From Ophioceras dolichostomum (Eukaryota; Ascomycota; Sordariomycetes; Magnaporthales; Ophioceraceae): a stretch of DNA of 64,000 nt. The translations under genes and the position numbers were made by a program. The notes beneath the pieces were generated by a model. That model ran no database searches. It saw nothing but the letters and a program-made list of their open reading frames with translations, and was not told the origin of the DNA. Positions 34,964-45,800 of the stretch are shown here, one piece after another; position 1 is the stretch's first letter, and every line of letters begins with the position of its first letter. The stretch lies in NCBI GenBank assembly GCA_003049485.1, contig PYST01000025.1, positions 62,001-126,000 of the forward strand, given 5' to 3'.

Positions 34964-37900
34964 TTATATGTCGTCGGGCAACTCCGCCCGCGGCCTCAGC
35001 TGGTCCTCGTCGGCCGGGTAGTGGATGCCTATCACCACGCGACGCTGGTCGGCCGACACGCTGGTGCTGTGCATGTGGCGGGGATGAAGGTCGGACCTGG
35101 GCTTGTCGACCAGCAGGTCCTCGGCTCCCTCATCCCGCAGCGCGTTGCGGATCCACCGCTCCCGCTCGTACTGCAGGAAGCAGAGGCGCTTCCACTCCCC
35201 GAGCCGGCCGGGGCTCACCAGCTCGGTGCTGCGGAGGACCTCGTCCGCCGCCGCCGTCGCCGCGAACCCGCGGCAGTAGTCTGCCGTAGGTAGCCACTTC
35301 CGCTGGCCCTGCGACGCCAGCGTGTCCAGCGCCCGGCGCACCGCCACCAGGTCCGACGTGTGGAGGAGGAACAGGCCCCTCTCCGACGGAATCGACGTTG
35401 GCTGCCGCTCCGGTTCGCGGAGCTTGTCAAGCTCGACGCGCAGCAGCTGGATGTCCCGGTCCTTGTAGATGCTGCTGTACCGGTGGTAGTCGTATTCCGC
35501 CAGGAGCTGGTCCTGGACCCCCCCCTCCTTCACGTTCTGCAGGACGGCGTCGAGGAAGGCGTTCTCGCTCATCCTGACGACGTCCCGCCTGTCGTCGGCC
35601 GCGGGGTCGCTCCTCCGGTCCAGGGGGGCGAGGGGCTCGAGGTGCCTCTCGATCCGAGAGGCCGCCGCGAGCTGGAGCACGAACCTCAGCTTGCGGAGGT
35701 CGTGCTCCCAGAACGGGTGGAAGAGCAGAATTGCCATTTCCACACAGAACTTCTCGCTCATGTTGTGGCTCTTGCGCAGCCGCGGCTTGAGCCCCTCCGG
35801 CAGGGGCGTGCAAGCTCGGGCGTCCATGCGCAAGCCGTAGCGGAAAAGTTCGTGTGGCATGCATCCGAAGAAGTGGATCATTAGACGCCACATCCATAGC
35901 TCTGCTTCGTTGCCCTCACCGGCCTGGACCATGGCCTCCGCCCAGGGCCCCATCTCCGCCAGGAACTCCTCCTCCATCGGAGGGGTCCACACCTCGTCGA
36001 TCCAGGGGATCTCCTGCATCGACGGATCCGGGAGCAGCTCCTCGATCTCCGTGGCCAACGAGAACTCGCTGACCGGCCGCCTCGCGCTGCCGTTGCGGCC
36101 GCTGACCCCCGCAAGAGGGAGCGGCGCGTTGCTGCGGCCCATGTTGTTGAGCGCGGCTGGGCGCGGCGCGAGGTGGCGACGCACCGCCTCGAGAAACGGC
36201 GATGCGTCCTCCGTGGGCCCGGCCGCGGCCTCGGGCTCGGGTGCCTTCTGCCGCTGGTCCTCCGACCGGGCGGCGGCGCCCTCGCCCTGAGCTGTGGCCT
36301 GCTCAGCCGGCCGTACGACCCCCTTGCCCTTCTCCTGGCGGCTGTAGGATACCTCCCCGTCTGGAGGATCCAGCACGAGGCTCTCTCCTGCGCCATTGGT
36401 AGCGCTTCCGTCCCCGCCTGCAGCTGGGGCGGCAGCAGCGCTCTTGGGCTGCTTAGGCGCTGCAGCTTCCCTGATTCGCCTTGAGCGCCGGGGAGGAGGA
36501 GGAGAGACAGCTCGGGGAGCCGGGGCGGGAGCGGGGGGGGCGACGTCGGGAGCCACGTCGTTGGAGGGGTTCGCCTGGCTGGAGGGGCCTGCCTCGTTAT
36601 CGTTAGAGGGGCCTGCCTCGTTCGAGGGGGCTGCCTCGATAGAGGGGCCTGCTTGGTCGGAGGGGCCTGCTTCGCTGGAGCTACCCTCAGTCGGTGCTTC
36701 CGGAGGGGCACTCTTGGAGGGTCCACGTCTGTTGGCCCGCCGCGCGCCGCGTGCACCTCGCGATGATTTGGCCGGAGCTTGGAGATCCTCGATATCGTCC
36801 TCGATCTGGTCTACCTTCCGCTTCCTGGTGGGCTGCTTTGGCTGAGCCTGGGCCTGGGTCTGGGATCCCTGGGCGTCATCGTCGCTGTTCTGTGCGATCT
36901 TCCGCTTCTTGGTCTGTATGGCCGAAGACTCCGCTTGGGGATCGTCGATGTCGTTCTCGATCTGGGTAGCTTTTCGCTTCCTTGTCTGCATCGGCGCAGC
37001 GTTGGCAGTGGGGGCGGTCTTTTGTCTCTTCGCCTTGTTGGCCACAGCCTGCGGCTGGGGCTCCTCATCCTCGATCTCATCCTCAACCTGAGCGAGCTTC
37101 CGCTTCCTGGTTGGTTTGGGTGCAGCCTGACTCGGCACATCTTGGGCCTGAGTAGGGGCAGCCTGAGTAGGAGCAGCCTGCTGGCTGGCCTGGATAGGGG
37201 TGGCTTGGACAGGAGCGATCCGTGAAAGAGCAGCCTGTGCAAGGCGAGCAAGGGCAGCCTGGTCAGGGGCAGCCTGGTCACGGGCAGGTCTGGCAGGTCC
37301 GGGAGGAGGGGCGGGCACAGGAGTCGGGGAAAGCCTGAAATAGGAGGTAGGCCCATAAGCCGTAGGTGTGCGGTGGGAGGAAGATGCATCCCTAGAGCTG
37401 GATACTAAGGAAGAGGCAGAGGCAGAGGTGGCCACAACCGGTTCTTTCTGAGGCGCATTACGAGGTCGCACGGTCGATCTGGAGTGGTGCGCCGACTTGC
37501 GGGCTACCCTGTCCGAGGAGAGCGTCTTGTGGACTGGTCGTGGCAGCGGCTCGCGAGCTGGCTGGCCCGAGGGCATTTCAGACGATGGCTTAGAAGCTGC
37601 CGTTCCCTGAGGCTGCGGGGTGTTGCCCTGGCTGACCTGCAGTGACGATGGGTTCTCCTTGGTCGGCAGCGGGTGACTCTCCTTGTCGCGCTGTAGCTCG
37701 TTGTGATGGTCATTCAGCGGCTCACCGTGGTTGTCGGGAAGAAGCTCGCCCCGATCGTTGTGCTGCAGCTTGTTCTGATCGTTCTGATTAAGGGGCTGCT
37801 GCTTGGTATGATCGGAGTGCCGCTGCTTGGTATGATCGAAGTGCTGCTGCTTGGTACGATCAAAGGGCTGCTGCTTGGTATAATCAAGCGGCTGCTCCTT

Positions 37901-38155
37901 GGTATGATCAAGCGGCTGCTGCCTGGTATGATCGGAGTGCTGCTGCTTGGTATGATCGAAAGGCTGCAGCTTGTTCTGGTTGCTATGCAGCGTCTCGTCC
38001 TCACCGCTACGCGGCGGCTCGGCGTCACGGCTCTGCAGCGGCTTGTTCTCATCGTTCTGCGCCTGAGCAGTCTCAATTGCTTTGGTGACCTTGCCCAGGA
38101 CTTCGTTCTCGTAGCCCTTCTTGACCGCCTTGCGGTTCCTAGCAGGACGCGGCAT
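34964..38155 (-). CDS. Large low-complexity, nuclear-looking repeat protein
   Basis: Single-exon frame; 1063 residues from the ATG at 38155, which has fungal-type context (CAATCATGCC). The frame is open for 89 more codons upstream, with an alternative ATG at 38308 that would add a hydrophobic segment; the following TSNTSNTTT stretch looks like translated leader, so 38155 is preferred. Order: basic N-terminus; seven 8-residue repeats of type PLDHTKQQ (65-120); Ser/Pro-rich linker; Gln/Ala repeats (291-346); four basic-then-acidic motifs of type TRKRKxxQIExDIxD (349, 391, 415, 443); GPS repeats (496-526); PRRSRRIRE (555-563); and a non-repetitive, helix-rich C-terminal region (about 700-1040) with FLAEMGPWAEAM and HFFGCMPHELFRYG. 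The RKRK clusters suggest a nuclear protein. No family recognised. Confidence 0.8.
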   Translation of the reverse strand: MPRPARNRKAVKKGYENEVLGKVTKAIETAQAQNDENKPLQSRDAEPPRSGEDETLHSNQNKLQPFDHTKQQHSDHTRQQPLDHTKEQPLDYTKQQPFDRTKQQHFDHTKQRHSDHTKQQPLNQNDQNKLQHNDRGELLPDNHGEPLNDHHNELQRDKESHPLPTKENPSSLQVSQGNTPQPQGTAASKPSSEMPSGQPAREPLPRPVHKTLSSDRVARKSAHHSRSTVRPRNAPQKEPVVATSASASSLVSSSRDASSSHRTPTAYGPTSYFRLSPTPVPAPPPGPARPARDQAAPDQAALARLAQAALSRIAPVQATPIQASQQAAPTQAAPTQAQDVPSQAAPKPTRKRKLAQVEDEIEDEEPQPQAVANKAKRQKTAPTANAAPMQTRKRKATQIENDIDDPQAESSAIQTKKRKIAQNSDDDAQGSQTQAQAQPKQPTRKRKVDQIEDDIEDLQAPAKSSRGARGARRANRRGPSKSAPPEAPTEGSSSEAGPSDQAGPSIEAAPSNEAGPSNDNEAGPSSQANPSNDVAPDVAPPAPAPAPRAVSPPPPRRSRRIREAAAPKQPKSAAAAPAAGGDGSATNGAGESLVLDPPDGEVSYSRQEKGKGVVRPAEQATAQGEGAAARSEDQRQKAPEPEAAAGPTEDASPFLEAVRRHLAPRPAALNNMGRSNAPLPLAGVSGRNGSARRPVSEFSLATEIEELLPDPSMQEIPWIDEVWTPPMEEEFLAEMGPWAEAMVQAGEGNEAELWMWRLMIHFFGCMPHELFRYGLRMDARACTPLPEGLKPRLRKSHNMSEKFCVEMAILLFHPFWEHDLRKLRFVLQLAAASRIERHLEPLAPLDRRSDPAADDRRDVVRMSENAFLDAVLQNVKEGGVQDQLLAEYDYHRYSSIYKDRDIQLLRVELDKLREPERQPTSIPSERGLFLLHTSDLVAVRRALDTLASQGQRKWLPTADYCRGFAATAAADEVLRSTELVSPGRLGEWKRLCFLQYERERWIRNALRDEGAEDLLVDKPRSDLHPRHMHSTSVSADQRRVVIGIHYPADEDQLRPRAELPDDI
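37796..37963 (-). repeat. 24-bp coding tandem repeat, 7 units
   Basis: Seven in-frame 24-bp units encode PFDHTKQQ, HSDHTRQQ, PLDHTKEQ and variants. Each unit is exactly eight codons, so expansion keeps frame. Found inside the large repeat protein near its N-terminus. Confidence 0.92.
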
Positions 38156-38972
38156 GATTGCTGTCGTCGTGTTGCTGGTGTTCGATGTATAGATAAGTGT
38201 GGGAGATGGGATGACGGCTCCGACGGTGCGAGCCTGAATGGGCTGGCAGGGAGTGATGAATGCAGCGATGGAAAGATAGAAGAGAATAAGGAGGAAGATG
38301 CTAGACATGAGCTCGGATGAGGGATACGTTCGCCTCAAGATGCTCAATCGTGAAGTGACGAGAGAGCAAATGATTCGCGGTGTGGTTGTTTGTACCTCAG
38401 GCGAACTCGGATGCGGCCTCAATAGAGAGTCTGGTAGAGAAAGAATCGAGAAAGAGAGCGAGGGAAAACCAAAGGATGAGGTGATGACTAGAAGTCAGGA
38501 TAGGATGTCCAGAAGTGCAGATTGCAGGTGCACTGTGACTGATTTCTTGATCAAGATCTCAATAACAGGTAAACCCAGACCGAAAGGTTGGTGTTGAGAA
38601 AGGCTTCTGGGACAATCAGAAGAACAAAGGGTGAAGGTCAAGGGCGAAGAATCGGAGAAAACGTTTGTTGTTGACAGTGAAGGAAACCCGTTCGATGTGT
38701 GGGTGAAAACAACGCGGTTGGGAAGCAGGCAGGAGGAGCACGCTGTCGTTGACGGGGAAGCGACGATTGGCCGCCGAGGGGGTTGTTGATATTGTCCTTC
38801 ACCATTCGCCTTAGGCGTCAATAGCATCACTAACATTCACTGACACACGCTGAACGGGATGCTGGCGATTCAGATGACGCCCCCTCTAGCCTCCTCAACT
38901 TCGTCCTGCCCCCTGTGCCCTGTACAGGAAGGCGCCTTCCTTCCTCCCACGCCGTCGATATGTCCCACCCAG
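38156..38972. other. Leader/promoter of the repeat gene
   Basis: Upstream region of the large repeat protein, open on the minus strand to 38422 but without convincing extra coding sequence. No other gene seen. Confidence 0.5.
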
Positions 38973-39071
38973 CCCCTCGATCACACTAAGCAGCAGCTCC
39001 TCGGTCAGAACGAGGTGCCTCTGAACAACCACGGTAAGCTGCTTCAGAACGACCAGATCGAGCTTCCCCAC
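38973..39071 (+). pseudogene. Inverted relic of the repeat protein
   Basis: A plus-strand frame reads PLDHTKQQLLGQNEVP then LNNHGKLLQNDQIELPH. This matches the unit PLDHTKQQ and the following QNDQNK, NHGEPLND and ELQ segments of the large protein encoded on the opposite strand. It covers only about 33 residues, and no matching sequence continues on either side. It is best explained as a fragment of an inverted duplicate. It lies inside a 135-codon open frame (38859-39263) that otherwise shows nothing recognisable. Confidence 0.6.
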
Positions 39072-39894
39072 TGGCCTCGCCCAATTGCAATGTCGATGAG
39101 CTTGAGATACGGCCGAGAGGCCTCTGTGACCGTGACAGAACAAGCACGCACACCGAAGGAAGCTATCGAACATGGGCGACACCAGATATCAGGGGCATCT
39201 TCACCTTCAAGGAAAGGCTATCAGGGTGCGTGTTCACACACCCCGCACAAGACCTGTACATAGGGCATGGATCTTGCCATTCACCACGTGCCGACATCCA
39301 CTCATCCAATGATATTGGTTCGATGGAATCGAACAGAAGGAAAGACGGTTGCGGGGATGCGGTAAACACATCTCGACGGTGGTGGACGGAACGAAAGCGA
39401 ACGACGTCGAACGGAGCCGAAACGAATCCCCGCAGCACGTACGGAACCCGGACCAAACGGACGGCGAGGTAGCCTGGTTGGACGGTGCGGGACGCCGCGA
39501 CCACCGTGCTTTGGGCTCGGGGCAAGAAGGCTGGCTGGACCGCAAAATGCATCGCAGGTGTCACTGCTCCCAGACCTGACCCAAATCTGACACATCGACC
39601 CAATTCATTTTCCCTTTTCACAAAAGCTCAAAGGAGATCCTTATCTGAGATCTGAAATTAGATGAAAAGCATCTGGGGACGATATGGGGTGTAATGAGGT
39701 CGAATAGAATGTCGTGTTTGTCCTGAAATCTTCGTAAGATCGTGGGCGCGGAACTATCTCGATCTCACCAAACAGTGGCCGTTCCCTATGCGTTCTGTAC
39801 ATTCCTGTACCTGCCAACTATCGAGCTATGCGAGCGGTTTCGGGCATACCTATCGCGCACGCATCCTGCGAGCATATTTCCGAGACGCTGCCAT
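39072..39894. other. Intergenic, no supported gene
   Basis: Short frames on both strands overlap each other and show no motifs. It is the 3' region of the oxidoreductase gene. Confidence 0.55.
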
Positions 39895-41373
39895 CTAATA
39901 CAGTATCTTGTCGGCACGCCACTCAGCCCTGTGGTACTGGTTGGGCCACTTCACTTTCACGCCAAGCTGATGAGCTGCACGCAGCACGAACTCGGGCTCG
40001 CGGAGGAACTGCCGCGCGATGAGCACGAGGTCCGCCTGCTTGGGGCGTCCGCCGTCCAGCGCCGAATCATACTCGATTGCGTCGCACGACTGGTGCACTG
40101 TGACCTTGCCGGCCTTGTCGCAGATCTTTCCGTCTTGGACGAGACCTCGCGCCATCTCTGCGTTGTCCACCATGCCCACTGCGCCGATGAGAAGCTGCTT
40201 GCCCTCGGCCTTGACAGCCTCGCGGACCTGGCCGGCAAGATCGGCCTGGTAGTATGGGTGGATATGGATCTGCTGCGTCGGGGAGTTTCCGCCCGAGCTG
40301 ACGTCCAGCAGGTCGACACCAAGATCCGGAAGAAGCTTCGCCAGGCGGATGGTCTGTGGCAGGTCCCAGGACTCCTCGCCCGTGTGCTCCATCCACTCTG
40401 TCGCCGAGATGCGCACGAAAAGCGGCGTCGTCTCCGGGATGGCGGCCCTGACTGCCTTGACAACGTCAAGCAGCAGGCGCGTGCGGTTCTCAAAACTGCC
40501 GCCGTATTGATCCGTTCGTTTCTGCCAAACGAAAGTCGGCACAAGTCAGTAGGGTCTTTTTTTTGACACACATAGCCTAACACCTCATCAAATTCCTTAA
40601 TCTCTCTGTCTCATGCTCCTTCCCTTTCGGAGGCACCACGAAATGAGACTTACATTCGAAAGCGGCGAAAGAAACTCCGTGATGAGATAACCGTGAGCTC
40701 CATGAATCTCAACGACGTCGAAGCCAGCCTTGATGGCCCGCTTCGCAGCATCAACGAAGCTGACGACCAGGCCCTCGATCTGCTCAACCGTCATCTCCTT
40801 CGGCGAAGGGAACTTGTCCGAGTACGGGATGGTGCTGGGCGCCCAGACGTTATCGGGCCAGCCGCCGACCTCCTCCCCAGCGGTCTCGGCGTGGCCGCGC
40901 TGGTAGTGCCAGGGGGCGAGAGTGCTGGCCTTCCGGCCGGCATGGGCGATCTGGATGCCGGCCTTCTGGCCCTGGCTGTGGATGAAGTTAACGATCCGCC
41001 TCAGGGGGGCGATCTGGCTGTCCTGCCACAGCCCGCTGTCCTCGGGCGTGATGCGGCCGTTGGGCGTCACCGACGTGGCCTCGACGATGGTCAGAGCCAC
41101 GCCGCGCATGGAGAACGAGCCCAGATGCACAAGGTGGAAGTCGGTCAGGTGCCCGTCGTCCGCCGAGTACATGCACATCGGTGACGCGGCAAACCGGTTC
41201 GTGAGCTCCACGGATCGGATCTTGAGCGGGGTGAAGAGGGTCGGCACGTGGGCGGCATCATCGGTGCCGTCCTCGGCCAAGGACGATCCTGCCGGGGGCT
41301 CCTGTGCCGGAGTGTAGTACGGCACACCGGGCGCCGGCGGGCTGATCGTCTTCTTGGCGGAAACGCTACCCAT
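39895..41373 (-). CDS. NADH:flavin oxidoreductase, Old Yellow Enzyme family
   Basis: FMN-dependent TIM-barrel ene-reductase of the YqjM-like (class III) branch; reduces activated C=C bonds using NAD(P)H. Physiological substrate unknown. Exons 41373-40654 and 40521-39895, phase 0, give 448 residues. Motifs: LFTPLKIRSVELTNRFAASP with CMYSADDG (the YqjM-type cysteine region), HLGSFSMRGVALTIVEAT, QIAHAGRKAST, DVVEIHGAHGYL, then over the junction SPLSN-KRTDQYGGSFENR, PLFVRISATEW, GVDLLDVSSGG and a terminal ADLVLIARQFLREPEF. The 40-residue N-terminal extension is low-complexity. The ATG at 41373 is chosen because no ATG precedes it in frame. Confidence 0.94.
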
Positions 41374-44300
41374 GATGAGACTTCTCCTGGTGCTGTGGCT
41401 TGATCCGAGTGTGATTTGAATGTCTGTGATAAGAAACTGAGGCACAAGAAGAGGTGTAGACACAGCGAGTCAAGAATCAAAATCAGCGACCGAGTACCTA
41501 GATGTGATGGTTGGGTTTTTTTATTTATTGAAATACGAATGCGCCCAGATCCGGATGCCTCTGGAGACGATAGAGTCTAGAATGTGAGGAAGGACTGTCC
41601 AATATATGTGCAAGCGTATCAGAGCCAGGATTAGGGAATTTGTTGCTAGCGCTCCAGGGCGGCTCGACAACGGCGACTCGATATCCCTCTCATCCTCGCT
41701 GGGGGTTGCCGCATTAACCCAGGTGGGAACGCGAAACCTGCCTCTAGGTACTTAGCTTATACGGCGCCTGCCTTGCAGAGTGCCTTCCCAGTCCTTCCTG
41801 TCTTGTTCGATCATTGGACACTGATCGATCGCAGCAATCGTTGCTTGCAGGCGGAAGGTTGTTCCTGCAATAGGCTTACTAAAAGCACTAGCGGGAGGGA
41901 TTCTGACGAATTGGATCAAGTGTATTAGCGTTTCGGCTAGTACCTTCTGTCTGTTTACAAGACTGGACTCTTCTGCCATGTCCACTTGTGGAGCTCGGTG
42001 ACGTCTTCCGCCGCCAGTAATAAACGGACTGACCGAGTGGCCGGCGGTACAGTATGCGGAGGTCTCGAGCCGGAGAAACTTCGGACTTCGCTTCCGGCGG
42101 CGATGGCGTACTCAGTTCTCCTACAAAGCGGCCGTACCATCCACCATCAAGATACTCGCAACACTTGCGAACTACCACCGCGCTGGTTAGCCTTGGATAT
42201 GGATGTGTAGAGGTGTCTCTTAGCTACTAATGTTGCGGGGAACCAACGATTGCAAAAGGAGTAGAAGCCAAGCAGCCTGCATTCAGCGCGGCTTCCCCGC
42301 TCCATGGCTGATTCTGCAGGCTCGTGCACCTCTGATAAGAAAGAGGGGGAAGACATAGTAGATGAGTAAGAAAGGGCAAGCCAAGCCTTGTTTGTCGGCG
42401 GAACCTTGTCTTGGTCTTTGATCTTCCATGTGAAAAAGTTCGGCCATCACCACCACGGGTTCGTGACTGGTATAGCAAGCAGGAGTTGAGATAAGCTTCG
42501 AAGCACTACCACGCTTGGAATTCCCGCCTTGCCCCGCCTGGCTGTAATGCCTCCATACCTTAGGGGTAGGCGTCTTCACGGATTTGATGCTTGGAAGACA
42601 TGCGCTCGGTCGAATTCCCCATCAAATTCGGCGGCTGCCAAACCAAACTGGCGGTCCAACGGCCACAGCTCGTGAATAACTCCGACGTTTTCAAATTGGG
42701 GAATGGAAACATTAGACGGTCGTGCGCGAGGCTCGAGAAACGGGCCTTTGAGATGAGAGCCATGGCGACCAACCTACCCGCTATCTAAGGGAGGTATATT
42801 CGTATTCTACGTGTGGCTGCCAACCCAGAGGCGATCTTCGACGGTCAGTTTACAGGTTTCAGGCGAGCAAACACCAAACACACCCCAGCCCCACGCGGAT
42901 AGTGCAAATCACCCTGCAGTCTTCATGCTCAAAGGAAACATCACAGGGGCAGTGGCTGAGGGGAACCTTAGAGCGTCGCTGGGAGCCTGGAAACTTGGGA
43001 GTCGGCTTATTGTTTCTGTTATTGCCCTATGCAAAAAGTTCAGACGTTTTGTTTCCATCCGATAAGGACCGACAAGGACGAGGGGGGAAAGAATCTGGGA
43101 AGACTGTCAAGAATTGTCCGACTATGATAATCTGATACATCACGGGCAGGGAACATTCCCGGGAAGACACCGAGCCGCCTCGTGGAGGGGAGGACAAAAG
43201 GGGAAGGGGAAAAGCTGCGACCAAAATATGGAGAGCTGCTTACAACATACCAACGTGAATCCACTGCGCCGTTCTCTGAACAGTCTCGAGTTCTGAGTTC
43301 AAACGGGTAGCAGAGTATTCTTGTCCTACGTTCGACAAGGAGTCGATTAGGCGGATTCGTCGTCTTATCCTGTTTGTTCTCTCTGATCGGTTCAAGTTTC
43401 GACTAATAAGGGAGGGTGAGTGGTGAGGACTGAGGACACTGTTGATTGGGACAAGGATGCCAGAGCTGAGCACTCGCTTCAGTCAGTCTGAACACCTACG
43501 GAAATAGGTCTGCTGCTCGCTAAATTATTATTGGTATAACGGCTGTCAACTATAGCCGCCAGCCACTCTTGGGATAATGAGGGGGTTTCTCGTCTGAAGT
43601 TGTCAAATTTTATGGGACTACTGTATTAGTAGATTTTCCACAAGGACGGGGGTGATCAGGGGCTTGTGCATTTTGACGCACGCGGGCGAGGGAGCGAGGT
43701 CACGAAGGCAAGGAAGGAGGCTTGAGGGCGTGGCCTGGGCATATTCTCGGGTCTCTCATCAGGGGCTGCAAGCTCTTTATAGGTGTAGGGTTAGGGTTCT
43801 GCTCATCTTGCTTGCTGATGCCTCGCTGTCTCCCGTGTTTCGGCACCCCCACCTGCCCCGTTGTAAAGGGGCTCCAATCCCGGCCGGCGCATCAGACGAA
43901 ACAAGACCGAATAATCGAAATGAGCCCAGGGACAGCATTCTCCCCTCCCACCCTGGCGAGAAACGGGCCGGGCGACTGTTTGACAGGCTTGACAAGCCCG
44001 CCCAGGAGCTTGGGGACCGTCGGAAGGCTCTGCTGGGGGAGCAAGCTCCTGGGACTATCGGAAACCTGTGGGACTTCCTGGCCAGGAATATCTAGGGGGA
44101 GACAGCGACGATGTGCCGGCTGGCCGCCAATGACTGAGCACATCGGCTCACCATGGCATACATACAAATGGGCTCTGCGTCCCACGTCCGACGTGCCAGT
44201 CCATGAGGTTAGGCCTTTCGGAATCGTTCGACGAAGGTCCCTTTTTGCTTCCCTTCATCTCCCATCGGAGCCACTTGGGCAAACGATCCCATAGATTCGA

Positions 44301-44377
44301 TCGACAGTCGACAGATCGCCACGCCACACACCGTCATACGTCGCCCATCAATATCAATTGGCACAGAAGAATTCACA
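41374..44377. other. 3.0-kb intergenic region, no supported gene
   Basis: Promoters of the divergent oxidoreductase and BTB genes. Frames of 60-190 codons overlap in several phases without motifs. TTAGGGTTAGGG-like sequence occurs once at about 43786-43798. Confidence 0.5.
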
Positions 44378-45800
44378 ATGCCGCACCGCAAGACGCAGTC
44401 AGAATCGTAAGTGTGCACCTAACCCGCCGCCTAGGTACTGCCTGTGTAATCAAACCTTAAAAAAAAATCTAAATGCCATTATGGTTGTTGGACTTGCTTT
44501 CGAGGCTCAGTGCAGGCAGGGTTCACCTGCTGCACACCTGATCTCACCTCAACCTTTCCCCCCTTCCCCTATTTGAATAAGATCGGCGAGTCCACAGGCT
44601 GACGACGACACTCTTTATTATGGCGTTCACAGATCCACTACCAGCCCTCTTGGCGCTGAGATGGTGCAGGTGCTGGTCGGTCCCCAGAAGAGGTCATTCA
44701 AGATTCACAAGGCACTGTTGTGCTCGACGAGCGAGTACTTCCGACAAAGCCTGGAGGCCATCCCGGTGGGCCTGAGCAGTAGCTGTCGTGATGGCCGGAG
44801 CCAGGGCCAAGGCCGGGGCCGGTCGGCGTCGGCGTCGTCGGCCGCGGCTCCGGCGGCCCTGACGCATTCGGTGCTCTGGTTCGCCGACCAGTCAACTCAG
44901 ATGTTCGAGCTCTTCGTGCTCTGGCTGTATCGCCGACGCGGGTTCGGCAGCTTTGTGGACCAGGCGCTGTCCGTGGCTGCGGAGGCGTCTCAGGCCGGCG
45001 ACATGAGCGCCGGCCGCGACCTGCACTGGTCGCTGGTGCGGCTACACCTCTTCGCCGCGGCCGTGGGTCTCCCCGCACTGCAAGACCAGGCCATGGACTC
45101 GCTGCAGGACCTGTACCTCCGGCTCGACTGGGAGGTCTCCCCCCGCTTCGTGCGTCTGCTCTACCTCGAGAGCGACCCCGACGCCGCGCTGCGCCTGCGC
45201 AAGTGGGCCGTCGCCATGGTCGCGTGGACGCTCTCCGGCAGGTGCGAGGGTGGGGACGCCGAGTTCCAGGCGCTTTTCGAGGCCTCGTCGGAGCTGCTCG
45301 AAGACTACAAGGCGCACCTGGACAAGATGGCCAGCAGCCACGCCGACGTTAGCGTCAAGAACCCTCAGCTTCGCATCCCCACCAACTCCCTGCGCAACGA
45401 CGAGCGCCACTTTGGCTTCCGCATGTGCTCCTTCCATTCCCACCGCGGGACCGTCGGCCAGGGCAGGTGTCCGCACCGCAAGGCTGCGGCTCCTTCTCCT
45501 TTGCCAGAGGCCATGGCAGCAACCACCAAATCCTCATCTGAGCCCTCATCTGAGCCCTGCTCCGACCCGGGCCCCGGCACCGGCCGGACCACAGCTGCCC
45601 CGGCGGACGTGACTGTCTCCTGCCGTGGGCGTGATGCTGCTGTGGGGAGATATGACGGACCGCCGTCGACGTCTTCTTCGCCAACAAAGCCGCCGAGTAG
45701 GACGCCGAGCCAACGACCCCACCAGTCCCACGTCAGGTCTGTGTCCAGGACCGCTTCCCTAGAGCGAAGTCCCATCCTGCCCGGCCTCGACTTCTTCTGA
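44378..45800 (+). CDS. BTB/POZ domain protein
   Basis: Two exons, 44378-44406 and 44582-45800, give 415 residues. The 29-nt first exon encodes MPHRKTQSES and splices at GTAAGT to a frame reading SPQADDD and then TSPLGAEMVQVLVGPQKRSF, so the methionine at 44661 is internal. The BTB domain begins MVQVLVGPQKRSFKIHKALLCSTSEYFR, a fungal BTB hallmark, and continues with FELFVLWLYRRRGF. A helical region (VRLHLFAAAVGLPALQDQAMDSL) follows. The C-terminal third is Ser/Pro-rich and disordered. Fungal BTB proteins of this type are probably protein-interaction modules, some as Cullin-3 adaptors; no partner can be named here. Confidence 0.85.

Noticed and set aside
38156..38308. Upstream ATG giving the large repeat protein a signal-peptide-like start
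   Set aside because: Would place a secretory signal on a protein with RKRK clusters; the Thr/Ser/Asn-rich stretch before 38155 looks like a translated leader, and the 38155 ATG has better context.
43786..43798. TAGGGTTAGGGTT telomere-like sequence
   Set aside because: Only two units, no array and no chromosome-end context; chance is sufficient.
43652..44294. Overlapping 147- and 190-codon frames
   Set aside because: Two phases open over the same DNA without motifs, which points to composition rather than a gene.
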